A DNA stretch of 64,000 nt from Rhodocollybia butyracea (lineage: Eukaryota; Basidiomycota; Agaricomycetes; Agaricales; Omphalotaceae), in contig JADNRY010000117.1 in the NCBI GenBank assembly GCA_015501585.1, positions 1-64,000 on the forward strand. The letters are read 5' to 3'. Below, piece by piece: positions 41,058 to 52,474 of this stretch. A model generated the notes under the pieces. That model was given only the letters and a program-made list of their open reading frames with translations, was not told the DNA's origin and did not search any database. Positions within the stretch are counted from its first letter, which is position 1, and every line of letters starts with the position of its first letter. A program made the translations under genes and the position numbers.

Positions 41058-43080
41058 CTGGGGCAGTTGAGAGAGCGACCGGACCATAGAGTTGGGGGTG
41101 GCGACTATTTCTTGTCACAAGAAGAGACAGAGGTCTGGGCAGAAGAGAACTGGGAGGACATTGAGAGGGATCCGGTTCCTGATACGCCTGTAGCTGGGAT
41201 CATGCAGCAGCTTTGGGAGGAAGGTCGATGTGAGGAACGCTGGAATAATATGAAGGAGAAGAATACCGCTCGTTCAGTAGGGAGGTTTTACGAGTGGGGC
41301 TGGTTCGTCTTACTCTGCAGGCATATGATGCTTCTCCTAGCCTGTGATATGATTCGAAGCGGCAAACAGTAAGTTTTCAAGCCTGACGTTACAAACTAAG
41401 CGGATTTACTCGATTTTATAGGAGCAAGTATCCTCTGGCATGCATGCATCGCTACATGTCAGCAGAGAAGGCTCAACGCGAAAGCCAAGGCGAGGAGAGT
41501 CCTGACGGGATGTTGGCTGGAGCATACGACTGCGGCTGCAAGTTTGGAAAGACCGTCCGAAGGAGTCCGCTACAACCCCTTGCCATCTTCGCAATGTTCT
41601 TGCCGGTAATTGGGACTATGCACGGCTATGCGCATGAGCGGCTCTGCCAGCTGATCTTCTTATTGCTTTATATTGCTGGTGCTGGGCTCGAAGATGGAGA
41701 GATGTGCGAGCGGTACTTTAGCATCATGAATGCCCTCGCCGCTGTTACTCGTCACATGTCTGTTTTCCACCGACGCAAGCAATTGCAGAGGTTGCCCGTG
41801 CACATGACAATCTCGAAACCTACGCCAAACTCAGCACATTCATATATAACAACTATCGACAGGCGCTGGATATACTGGCCACCAAGGCCTTGTTAGCAAA
41901 GAACATGCAGAGGGTGAATATTCGCTCATCAAACTTTCGGGAATGGCTCGAGGAGGAAGGGGAGTACTTGAAGAGCTTAACCCGAACGCCGCCAGTTGAG
42001 ACGTTAGAAATGGAGTATTACTTAAAACTCAAGTCGTTGGCAGAGTGTAAAGCGCGACTTGAAGCGGCTCGTTTGGTGTGGGTCAACTACAGACCGTCTG
42101 AACGCAACAAAACAAACACTCTTGAGACGAAGCATCAAAATGAACAGGAGAATGAGCATAAGCTCATTGCGGACATCCAAGCTTTGGAAGGAAAGCTCAG
42201 CATCTCCTCTCGTTGGAAAGCGGACTCTGAGGAGTGGAACGAGGCGAAGAAAAAGGTCAAAGAAGCAGATTATCAAAAGGCGTTGGACAAGCTTGAGGGC
42301 TTACTTGTAGCTCGGGTTTTTGAGATGTCGCGACTAAACATTGCAGGAACTGGTGTGTTTCATTTGTGACTTTTACTTACTTGGTTACTGATGGTAAAGG
42401 TAGGATATAAAATGCGGAAACATCTTGCAAATGCTCTAAAGACCCGTTCGAAATTGATCCAATCTGCAATTGAGTCTTACAACACAGCAGCTGCAGCTTT
42501 ATCTCCTCCTCGTCAGTCGGTATCTTGGGAAGAAGTCATAAGTTTCACTTACCTCTCTGAGTTTGACCTTCTACGTGACACCCGAAGCGATGTACAGGAA
42601 CGGAAGTGGGCAACTCCTTCAAACCGTCTCCTCATGCAGCAGTTTTTCAAGCTTGTTGGGGCTGAAGATGAAATCAATCGGCTTCATATGGAGATTCAGC
42701 GATTATTGACATATATGAGAGATGAGGAAGAGCTGATAGATTCTGTGGCAAAGAATCTGGAGGAGTCGGACCCTGCTCTCAGCATCCATATCCGCTTGCA
42801 TTGGCAGGAGCGTGGGAGGTTTAACGATGCGCATCGACAGCGCCTCCATGCAATCAGGAGACTCCCAGGCTTTGACCCAAGCAATGGAAAGCACTTCAGA
42901 TGCGGAACGGCAGTTGGAAAGGCTGGACGATCGGAATGGGTGACAGAGCAGGTGATAATGGAGAATGAAGACTCAGGTACTTCTGGTGGAGACATAGATG
43001 ATGATTTGGTGCAGTGGGAGGATTCAGAGGCAGTTGACGAGACAGCAGAGCTTATTATGCACATCAGCGCCGACCCTTAG
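41058..43080 (+). pseudogene. KDZ-family transposase, N-terminally truncated
   Basis: Three exons. The first (41058-41368) runs from the LTR junction and contains VGRFYEWGWFVLLCRHMMLL. Intron 41369-41421. The second has YPLACMHRYM, the KDZ signature YDCGCKFGKTVRRSP, HGYAHERLCQLIFLLLY and GAGLEDGEMCERYFSIMNAL, then a coiled-coil region. Intron 42353-42403. The third (42404-43080) has LRLHWQERGRFNDAHRQR-like sequence and an acidic tail. KDZ (Kyakuja-Dileera-Zisupton) transposases are DDE enzymes abundant in mushrooms. The frame shifts by one base near 41779, after SVFHRRK, and the N-terminus with the zinc cluster is lost at the LTR. It is therefore inactive. Confidence 0.85.
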
Positions 43081-43263
43081 GGGCTTAAATCGAACGTATA
43101 CAAGCCCCGTACATATTCTCTGTGTTTTACATCTTGAACATACAGCTAACATACAGCTAGAGGTGTGGGAAAGTCTTTCTAGGCTCTCTATTGTAGTGAA
43201 ACGAAGAAATATACAATTTCAGTTATATATTTAATGACCTTTAGCTATAGTGCCACCAAAGGT

Positions 43264-43324
43264 CTTAACCCTACCTACTAGACCCATTAGTGTTTGATTA
43301 ATGGGTCTAACAGGTAGGGTTAAG
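43264..43324. repeat. 61-bp hairpin downstream of KDZ
   Basis: CTTAACCCTACCT, two unlike bases, then AGACCCATTA is mirrored by TTAATGGGTCT and AGGTAGGGTTAAG, with a short loop. About 24 of 26 positions pair. It could be a tiny palindromic element or a terminator-like hairpin. Confidence 0.6.
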
Positions 43325-44136
43325 GGGGTATAGCAGGTGCCTATTTGTCGTGTTCACTGGTGTTCCTAAGGACTTTGCCCATAGGGCGCGTTATATTTTT
43401 GCATTCTTCGAAATATAGACTCGTTTTTAATAAATCTACTTGGCACAAAACATCTAAACGTCATGAGGCTATGGAGTCTACCAAAGTTTCCAGTGGTACA
43501 CCGTTTGAAGCTAGGAGATAAGAGGGTACTCTTCGGGCGGAAACCTAAAATTTCACTGCCCATTCAATGCCCATCTATTTTTTTTGGTTCGACTTGTTTA
43601 ACTGTGATAGGTTTGATGCCCCCAGCAACTTGGTGAGTTGGACTGCTGCACGGTGCACTAGATGTTGAAGAGGTCATCTCTTGTTTTGACCGTTGGAGAA
43701 GAAACGAGGGACACGCCGAGAGAATGCAACCAAAAATGTACCGAGTGTAAACTTTATCCTCGATATAGTCAGCCCAACTCCGCTACCAACAAGACAGTCT
43801 CTCACAGTATATGGTACTCCTTGCATACGTATCCTACTCTCCCTCCCCAAAAACAATTGCCGTGCGCAGCTGCATATCTGCCACTTCCCTTCCACATTGC
43901 GCACTGAACCAATATCCATGTCCCAACACTCTAATTGCATTCCACGTCATTTATTCAATCATCGTCATTGTCGCCCGATTTCTGCGTTAGATGGAACTGG
44001 AATAATCTACATTACCAGAGAACGAGTGGGCTAGGTGATTTTGCCATGCGGCTGGTGCGTGGTGCGTGGTGCGTGCACATGTAGATTACAGAGTAACTTT
44101 TGACTCTAAACTGAGGAAGAAATATGTATTCCTAAG
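43325..44136. other. no gene seen
   Basis: Short frames only. GGTGCGT is repeated three times near 44055-44075. Confidence 0.35.
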
Positions 44137-44472
44137 TTGAACAAGTCAATAAGAGTAAAATATGTCCATTGTACTACTAGAAAATTGGTAAGAATAACTT
44201 CGAACAATGAAGTGGACTTGGTACTCAGTACTCTCAGTAACCACGCTAATAGCATGCACCACGCATGGACTGCATGGCAAAGTGTATGTGCCGTGAGAGC
44301 GAGTGATGGCCAACGGCTGTTGGATACTGAAGATTGGCATGACAATCTGGCCTGTAGGTTGAAGGAACATTGGCGGAATTGCCCCAATCCAAATCCTCAA
44401 TTGTGGTGGTTCAAGGGCATTGGATTCAGACGGCGTATCAGTGCATGTACTATCAGGTTTTTTTCTTTGTAG
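44137..44472 (+). CDS. hypothetical ORF, 111 aa
   Basis: The plus frame has protein-like composition (AWTAWQSVCAVRASDGQRLL, then CRLKEHWRNCPNPNPQLWW). A minus-strand frame of 119 aa overlaps it. No homology recognised; it may be an internal exon or chance. Confidence 0.2.
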   Translation: MNKSIRVKYVHCTTRKLVRITSNNEVDLVLSTLSNHANSMHHAWTAWQSVCAVRASDGQRLLDTEDWHDNLACRLKEHWRNCPNPNPQLWWFKGIGFRRRISACTIRFFSL

Positions 44473-44699
44473 ATCTAACGAGCTTGTGCAGAGGCATTGT
44501 TTCACCTAAATGTTGAGGCCATTTCTGTCAATAGGCCTCAGACTTTTGTAGGTTTTCGTTTCCTATCTGCGGCATTCCATTCACCTTGCTCCAGGCCACT
44601 GACGACACGTCAAACTTTTTACGCTTACGCCTCACCAGATCTCAACTGAGCTGCTCCCACTCTTTGCGCATCTTTCCTAAATCTAAATTGATGTTTTTT

Positions 44700-45735
44700 G
44701 TACTTGAAAAATTGCTGTATTATTGGTGCTATAGAACGCTTTGGCTGTTATTTGGGTATTTACGTGTAGGCATGCGAAAGGTGCTATAAAACAACCAAAC
44801 AAAAACACTACCGCACCTAACCAGACTATCAATATGTAAGGGAGCGAGGGCGGGTTGTCAGAGATTCCCCAAGGGAAAGTCTTGTAATATCAGATGTATG
44901 CATGCGACTGCTCCAGGTTCAAGACTGTAGCGCTAACGTGGGTAACTAAGCTTAGACAACTCTTAGAACTAAGTCAAAAGAAGCCTAGTTGGGGTGTACA
45001 AGTGTACAAGGGAACCAGGTGTGTATGTCCAAATCAATTAATCCAAAACCAAAACCAATACAATGAAACTAAGATTCTCCTAGGCAAACTCTGGCTCTAG
45101 CTAGAATAGTAATCTCGAGGTTTGTCAACAACCCTAGGCAAACTCTGGCACTAGCTGCTGTGATGCCGTAAAGTCCTCGACCAAACTCTGGGCCAAGCTA
45201 CAATATTGTAAGTGAACTTAATCACTACAACAGGAAAAGTCGTTTTTGCCTAGGTGACCCCAGAGTGGCCTAAGGCAAACTAGGTGACCTATGAATCCTA
45301 TGGCATCCCAGGAATTTGGGCTTGTCCCTTGCCAGTCAAGGCTCTTGAGGATTCCCCAGGTTATCCTAGGGTATCCTAGGAAACCCCAGGGAAACTCCAG
45401 GACAACTTTGGGAACACCTGGGCAAGCCTGGGCAAACCTAGGCTTGCCGTGGGTCTGCCTAGGATGCCCTAGGGAATCCTCAAGAGCCTTGACTGGCAAG
45501 GGACGAGCCCAAATTCCTAGGATGCCATAGGATTCATAGGTCACCTAGTTTGCTTTAGGCCACTCTGGGGTCACCTAGGCAAAAATGGCAAATGGCTTTT
45601 CCTGATGTAGGAACTTGTACCACAATCTTAGTGGCTCGTCTAACTTTGTGAAGAAGTCAACTAAGGAACCCTCACTCTGGAGCCAAATAATCCCTTACTA
45701 GAAGCTGTCCCCTCTAAGGAAGCAACTAGATTTGA
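44700..45735 (+). repeat. repeated segment also present at 55040-55990
   Basis: Shared landmarks in the same order are GCTATAAAACAACC, CTAACCAGACTATCAAT, GTCAGAGATTCCCC, GGCAAACTCTGGCTC, CCAAACTCTGGG and AAGGAACCCTCACT. The last is CCCCTCTAAGGAAGCAACTA. The copy near 45 kb is interrupted by a MITE at 45223-45610. The family is unidentified; it could be a non-coding retroelement part. Confidence 0.7.
45223..45610. mobile_element. palindromic MITE with CAGGAAAAG termini
   Basis: The left end CACTACAACAGGAAAAGTCG and right end GGCTTTTCCTGATGTAG are inverted. About 150 bp of each arm (GCCTAGGTGACCCCAGAGTG, ATGAATCCTATGGCATCC) are complementary. It interrupts the repeated segment whose counterpart near 55840 lacks it. 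The start CACTAC suggests a CACTA-like family, but the right end is TGTAGGAA, not TGTAGTG, and no clear duplication is present. Confidence 0.75.
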
Positions 45736-45736
45736 G

Positions 45737-47455
45737 TTGATCTGGAGTTTGAGAGAACTCTACACACTTAAATTCGATCAAGATATAAATGGGCTTTGCG
45801 AAGCACATGAAGTTTATTACTTTCTTAAGATAACCAAGTCGGGAGGCGTCACGCTACTGATACCGTGGGACGTTCTACAGAGCACTGGTCTTAGCAGTCA
45901 AGTTGAGGGCAAGAAACTTGTCTTATTGAATAAATATGTCTGGCTTATATACTGAGTAGAGAGAGTTTAATATGGAAAATAGATGAAACAGATACAGAGA
46001 GAGACGGAAAGAGAGTGGAACAGAGGAATCTGGCTCGGAAAGGAAACTCCAGCCTATATATGGTACACACAATAAAGAAATAGTCCATTCTTGGGTATAT
46101 ATCAGAGGTAAAATATGATTTCATGAGGATTAACATAGTTTTAAAGTGTTTTGATCCGAGCGAGGTTTCTCCAATTACTCCACAATTCTCTGGGGTCAGG
46201 AGTACCTTTACGCTTCATGATCACTTGCCACCCGGTTTCCCTTGGGTGAGTTTCATTCTATTCCTCGGATAGTTCTGTCCATCCTGAGTGTGATTAACAT
46301 TCTCTCGAGAAGGCCAGTTGTCTAGCTTTCCAACGACACCACTTATGATAGTCTCGAGCAACTGTGCTGAGTATTTACAAGTGATTCCTGATAGTCGGCT
46401 TTAACGGATAAGACCTTCTGTGTATGATTTCTAAGATCAAATGTTTCGATTTGCCAAGGCTATCCCAGTACATAGCTTTCCGTAGGACCGCTAAGCATGT
46501 TTCTACCGTCCTCACGGTTACGACCAGTGCTGCAAACAGACCTCTACGGTTTCCTCGGGATTGTTCTGGTCCATTGTTACGGACTGTAAGTCCACATCTT
46601 AACATAGCTCGTTGGGGGTCTTAGTGCAAGGGATGCCTTCCCTCAAGTAATGCGTTGGCTTAGTACTTATCCCGCTTTGAGATGTCCTGTAGTTTAGAGA
46701 GTATACACTCTTGGGTATAACTAGATTGACGATCTAGTGTTACATCTCCAGGCAGCCCAGGTATCCTCGCTAGCTACGCTTGTGGGCGTACCTTCACGGC
46801 TTGCTGAGTATTATTGTTAAGTTCTTTGCCTCGGCAACAGCTATCACGCTCGGGCTCTGTATAACTCTCTTATTGCATTGTATAATGCGTTCAAAATGTC
46901 AAAATGTATGGTTACACGCCTTGGGCCAATTTTAGGCCTAATACTGTTAACTGTGTATATGAAATTAATCACTGTTTTTGTTTTGAAAACTGCTTTATTT
47001 ACATTGTACAATATTGTATAACTGTATATCATAGCTACAGTATTACAGGTTAATCATGGTTTATAAATTGTCAATACTACTATAGTGCTTTCTTTTTTTT
47101 AAGTCCGGATTGCCGAAATGGATCATGATCAGTCAGCTTGCATGCCCTTATTCTATTTTGCACCTGGATTCTTACCGCCGTGTCCAAACTCAACTCTAGG
47201 ATGCCTTTATTGCTGCAAATAGAGTCTGAATGACTGGGAAGGCCCAACTTCTCTCGCCTCTTCATCTCTTTTTCGAATCTTTCTTGACGACACTGACTCT
47301 GACAGCATTATATACGGCAAGCCTCAAATCCACCTTCGGCACTACACTGGGCCGAGAAAGATACTGGAAATAGTCGGGTCGATTCGTGCCCCTTGGCTCA
47401 AACCCTTTGGCGTATGCTGAGCTCATAGAGCAGCTTCATATGATCCCGAGGGTCT
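45737..47455. other. no supported gene
   Basis: A 72-codon plus frame (45737-45955) and short frames only. 46380-46860 has no recognisable repeat or coding signal; a solo LTR or decayed element is possible but unproven. Confidence 0.3.
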
Positions 47456-48082
47456 GTGGCTCCATGCTTCTTGCATATCATGCGCTCGATTTTGGAATTT
47501 TTATCTAGGCTCTGTATCTCAACTTCAATCCAGGTTCACCGTCCTCTTGCGTTCTTTTTTCCGGCCCCAGTTCTATGCTGTATGGTTAAGAGCATGGCGT
47601 ATGTTTGGGCCCATAGCTTATTCACAGCGGCTCTGTACTTCCTCTCCATGTAAGTAGGTTTTCTAGTTCTTCCTGACTCTCGTGATCAACCGCTGACGCT
47701 GAAGAGCTGCAGGCTCGACGAAGATGTGCAATCCGATGATGACACGCCTCGTGTCAATCATGGAAAAGCTATCTCTTTGTTTGTCTGCCCTATATATTTA
47801 CCAGCATCTGTAATTCCACTCACTCTCTTTTGGGTTCTATGAAAACTGACGTGTTTCTTCAGGTGTTTCTCTCCCTTCCCATCGACTTGGACGCCATTGT
47901 CGATAACTTTGCTATTTTCATTGTTCCTCTTTCTGCTCTTTGTCTCGAAACCTGGGTAAGCATGCAATATCTTTGAGTCTGTGGCACTCTTTAACATGCC
48001 ATAGCTTGCTATATACGTCGCCATCGTTGTTACAGTGATGGTCGTCGCCCTTTTCCGTAGAAGTCGTGCTCATATGGAATAG
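47456..48082 (+). CDS. spliced small membrane protein, unknown family
   Basis: Exons: up to 47649 (hydrophobic, APVLCCMVKSMAYVWAH), 47713-47809 (LDEDVQSDDDTPRVNHGKAI then LFVCPIYLPAS), 47863-47955 (VFLSLPIDLDAIVDNFAIFI, PLSALCLETW) and 48005-48082 (LAIYVAIVVTVMVVALFRRS, ending HME and TAG). Introns 47650-47712, 47810-47862 and 47956-48004 have GT-AG ends, and the last three exons keep phase exactly. The product has two or more membrane segments and ends with a basic RRSR cytosolic-type tail. The 5' end is uncertain; another frame is also open there. It looks like a host gene, perhaps truncated at its N-terminus. Confidence 0.55.
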
Positions 48083-50569
48083 TAGGAAAGAACGGTGTCA
48101 GTTCTCAGGAAAGGTCACAATCGCACTGGCTCAAATTAAGTAGCTATTCCTGACCAAAGAACATGACATTTCTGTAGCATTAGTACTGCTTGAATATCAG
48201 TTGGCTGCTCTGCCTTCAAAACTGGAACATGTCAGCTTTGAGCATTGATCCCAGTATTAAACGCCTCTGGTTAGGCTGAATGCGGTAAAGTATTGATACA
48301 GGCTTTCCACTGGCTCAACTCAAGTAGTGATCGAATGGACACCCAAGTGTTGAGCACAGGCTTTGAATGGGCATTGAAAAACTCAATTCCGGTAGCAATG
48401 TTGACACAAAGTTGCCAATTGTTATTTGGCTACTCAATCCGTCCCTTGCTTTCCTCCTTTCTCAAAGTCAGTGTGGCGCATGTGCAAGCAGTGTGAACGT
48501 GGCAAGCTAATTCCTTTGATATCGTCGATCGATGCCATGGTACAATTAATGGAAGAGCTCTGTCCCTCTCTGCAAGCTATCTATGCGAACAAAGAATTGG
48601 AAAGTGAGCTTATGCGTCAGCTTTGAATTTGAGCATTGATATCTCAACTTTAATTATGTGGTAAAGCATTGAGATGTCCAAGCAATGGGCGAGCACCCTT
48701 TCTCAGCCCTCAAGTTGCCTGTTCAGCAACCAGTGAAAGCCCATTCAATGCCCACTCATTGCCCATTGCTTTTTGCGGCCGAAATATAAAACATATTTCA
48801 AAGGAGATAGATATTGAAATATGGAACCTTTTTCCCAGGAAATATCATATATATTTTGGCAGCAATTGGAGGCGAAAAAGATAATCTGATCCAGCAGAAA
48901 TATTGGCCGCAATATGACTTCTTTCTCAGAGGAAATTTAAGAGATGTAACTACAGTAAAATATGAGTATTTACAACATATATTTCAGCGGAGATAGGGAG
49001 CGTAATATATGATCTTTTTCCGCATATATTACTGGAGAAATATATGTAATTTTCCTTAGGAGATATGAACTGAAATAGGGTTTGAAATATATGATATTTC
49101 TCTATCCCTTTTTCGGCAGACATATACCCAGGTGCTGGCAGTGAGACAGAACATGTCAACCAGTCGCTCAAGTACTACTTGCGCGTTATTACTCTAGTAT
49201 GAGCTCCACTATTGCAATGATGCAATTGTATGAACCTGTACTGTTTATTTGTGCGAGGTCTCATTGACTTGTCAAAGGTGATCCTCCTTTGAATTGTGAC
49301 TGACTAGCTTTGTGCTAGGACAAGTCTTATTCCACCAGTTATGAACAATAAATAGTTCTGTTTCTAGATCTTACTTCCTAGAAACCAAGAAGGGCCAAGT
49401 GCCAATTCCAACAATGGGACCAAGTGTCCAAACAGTAGGCCAAGCGCCTTTCAACAATGGGACCAAATGTCCAAATACTGAGTCAACAATATGACTCAGT
49501 GTCATACCTCTCACAATAGAGAAGCAGGCAACAACTTTAGTTTTTCTAGATTTAGATCCACTGATGTAACTGAGCAGAGAGAACTGTAAACTAGATTCAG
49601 CTTTCACTAAAGTCTAGAGTGTTCTTCAGAGCAACACACAACGAGGATACCAAGTCCATGAGGAACCAACCTCTAGTAATACAACCCCAACAATGCTAAG
49701 TAGAATTCCCACATGCATTGAGGAGTAGAGTGAGGAGAGAGACAGATGTAAGTCCAACTCAAACCTGGGGAATGCACATCAGATTGTGCCCCCTTTTATA
49801 CTATTTTAGATGTGATTATTTATAGATGATGTGTACAGTAAGCAAGAGAGATTGAGATGAGTAATGAAAGTAGCCTTAGTAAGTATGTACAGGATATATG
49901 AGTAATCATGTTTGTTGATTTATAATGAGCTTTGGAGAGTATCAGTCATCATTTCAAGTATGATCAGTAAGCCTTTCAGATTTGTATGATTCAGCAGACT
50001 TAATGCTGACTGAAGTCATATATATAAGCCAATCATTTATGTCCATGAACATTATCTAGCAAATAGCCAAGTATGTCTCTATTGAACTAGCACCTCCACT
50101 TGTGAACTTTGTGTGCGTGAATGAAGTTCCCTTGAGTATGCATCAAGTAAGTCTAGCCTCATATTGAGTGATCACCTGTAAGTGCCCTGACTCTTAATGC
50201 CTCAGACCATGAGCAAGATCTTGTTCTATTAGAGAAATAGACCGAAACGAGTATGTGGTACGAGGATAAGAGTAGACTAATTATGTAATATCGGCGCTAA
50301 CGGCAATGAACGTGCCGTAGGTGTTACATCACCAGTATTTTCTAGGTTATGCACTCGCATAGGACTTGGGTTAGAGTACAAAGTGTGGCAAATACTTATA
50401 CCATCCACAATGCACTCAGTGGGTACAATAGACTTCCTATCAGCTTTAGTTAACAGTGTGGGACTCACTATAGCCCTTGGTATCCAATGTACAATACAGA
50501 TAAGCTTGGAATAGCAATATCTAGCTTATACAGGCCTAGCTAGTAAACCAGCGTATCAGCGTATATTGT
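48083..50569. other. repeat-like DNA without supported genes
   Basis: 48240-48780 holds GGCATTGAA/CAATGCCC words in both orientations. 48780-49130 is AT-rich with recurring GAAATAT and ATATTTC words, a texture also seen at 51060-51290. 49390-49480 repeats GACCAAGTGTCC/GGCCAAG words. An imperfect palindrome at 50285-50325 contains ACGGCAATGAACGTGCCGT between TGTAA and TTACA. No ORF above chance quality. Confidence 0.35.
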
Positions 50570-51100
50570 GCTTATGACCAAAACAACTGGAAGGATCTAC
50601 TCCCGCTCGCGGAGTTTGTATACAACAACTCCCCTCACACGGCAACAGGAGTCTCACCATTTTTTGCCAACAAAGGATATCACCTGAAGCTCACTATCGA
50701 TTTAGTACAGGAGGGGGTATCTGCAACGGAAGCCAACACTTTTGCACAGGATCTAGCGGAACTTCATAGATCCCTACAGAAGCACATTGCCAACGCAAAT
50801 GAGGACTACAAACACTACGCCAACCGGAAACAAAGGGAAGCACCAGACTGGAAGAAAGGCAACAAAGTTTGGTTAAACATGGAAAATATCTGCACAAGGA
50901 GACCAACAAAGAAACTCGACCACAAATGGATGGGACCATACACCATCCTCGAAAGTATTGGATCTCACACATACCGACTAGATCTCCCGGGTGATCTCTG
51001 ATGCATCCACAACTTCTTCCATGTCAACCGATTAAAACCCCACCACTCTGATCCATTCACTGCCAGTATCTCAGCATATTACCTCCAAAAAAGGGATAGA
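50570..51100 (+). pseudogene. Ty3/gypsy integrase C-terminal fragment
   Basis: Reads AYDQNNWKDLLPLAEFVYNN, then HTATGVSPFFANKGYH, KQREAPDWKKGNKVWLNMEN, KKLDHKWMGPYTILESIGSH and FFHVNRLKPHH. It has one in-frame stop after DLPGDL. It aligns region by region with 37275-37760 of the chromovirus but is clearly divergent, so it comes from a different element. No LTR was identified beside it. Confidence 0.85.
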
Positions 51101-51339
51101 AGTATAATATATTTTTCTCCTGAGTTTTAACAAATTTTTCCAGTGAAAAAGAGTGAATATTGCCCCAGAAATAGGCACGGGAAAATAAGTACTTTTTCAG
51201 CGGCTATTTCGCCCGAAATAGGGCGTTAAATATGCCATCAATTTCGGCCGATTTATTAGTAATTTTTTGTTATATTTTTCCTATGTAATCTCTTTGATAT
51301 TTCCACTTCAGGCAACCACATATCTGGTCTTATTAGTCT

Positions 51340-51910
51340 ACACTTTGGTTACATTGACCTTACTAAAAAGACCCAAAAACCTAGGCAAAACCCGGGCAGC
51401 TAGGTCATGACCTTGGGATTTAGGTCATGACCTGGGAATTAGGTCATGACCTAAAAAATTGGTCATGACCTAGGTCAGGTTGGTCTTTTCCTGGGGTTGG
51501 TAGGTCATGGCCTGGGGTGAGATAGGATATGGCCTAGGTGGGGCAGGGCATGGTCTAGGTGAGGGAGGGTATGGTCTAGGAGGAGGAGGGTATAGTCTGG
51601 GAGGAGGAGGGTATGGTCTAGGAGGGGGAGATATAGTCTAAGAGGTGTAGGGTGAGAGTGGAGGATGGTGAGATAGAGAATATAAACAAGAATGAAATAT
51701 CATAGAATAATGACTTGAAATTTTTAGAAACATATTGGGATTTTTTACATATCTGTAGATTATGACAAGATTAAGCTAAGTCACAGTGCCCTGTTCTGGG
51801 TGGTCAGGGAAGCATGGGACTTACCTGACCTAGCTGATTCAGGTCATGACCTACTTTTTAGGTCATGACCTACCTGGCCTATAGCCTAGGTCATGATCTA
51901 GACCAATTTA
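51340..51910 (+). repeat. GGTCATGACC repeat family, copy 2
   Basis: AGGTCATGACCT occurs at least five times, plus degenerate forms, first in 51405-51480 and again near 51840-51870. A run of GGTATGGTCTAGGAGGGGGAG-like units (51520-51650) lies between. The start (GTTACATTGACCTTACTAAA) matches the inverted copy at 4664-4860. Confidence 0.65.
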
Positions 51911-51943
51911 AAAATTACTAAATTAGCAAATTTTCCAATTTTT

Positions 51944-52474
51944 GCAGTGGATGAGGTCCAAGCTGTTTTTATTACCAAATAAGGCAATTTTCAAACACCT
52001 TAACCGGTTTTATGTTTTTTAATAGAGTTAGATACATTTGGAAATTTTTATAATTTACTATATTAGGCAATTTTATTTCAATAGACTTTTATTTCTTAAT
52101 TAGGCAATTTCAAAACTTTTGCAGTGGATGAGGCCAAAGCTGTTTCCATTGCCTAATTGAGAAGTGACAAATTTGCAGTGGATGAGGTCAAAGCCAATTT
52201 CATTACTTATTTGAAAAATGACAAATCTTTTGCAGTGGATGAGGTCAAAGCTGTTTTCACTACCTAATTAAGAAATGACAAAACTGAACACACAAACTAT
52301 GTACACTCTTTCCCTAAGAACAATAGCTTGTGGTAAACATCTAGACCTTTTGTTTATACACAGAATAGGTTGCTCACCTAAAATGAAGCCAATCCTGTGG
52401 TGGGAAGGGGCTGGATTGCAAAATATTTTTTGGATAACCTTTGGTTGTAGTGGATGAGGCCAAAGCTGTATGCC
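51944..52474 (+). repeat. GCAGTGGATGAGGNCAAAGC interspersed repeats
   Basis: The word TGGATGAGG(T/C)C(A/C)AAGCTGT recurs at 51944, 52121, 52175, 52232 and 52446, usually followed by TTACCTAATTNAGAA-like sequence. The spacing is irregular. The last unit abuts the long inverted repeat. Confidence 0.65.

Noticed and set aside
46380..46860. Possible rRNA or structural RNA in a GC-balanced, repeat-poor stretch
   Set aside because: No recognisable conserved rRNA core words were found.
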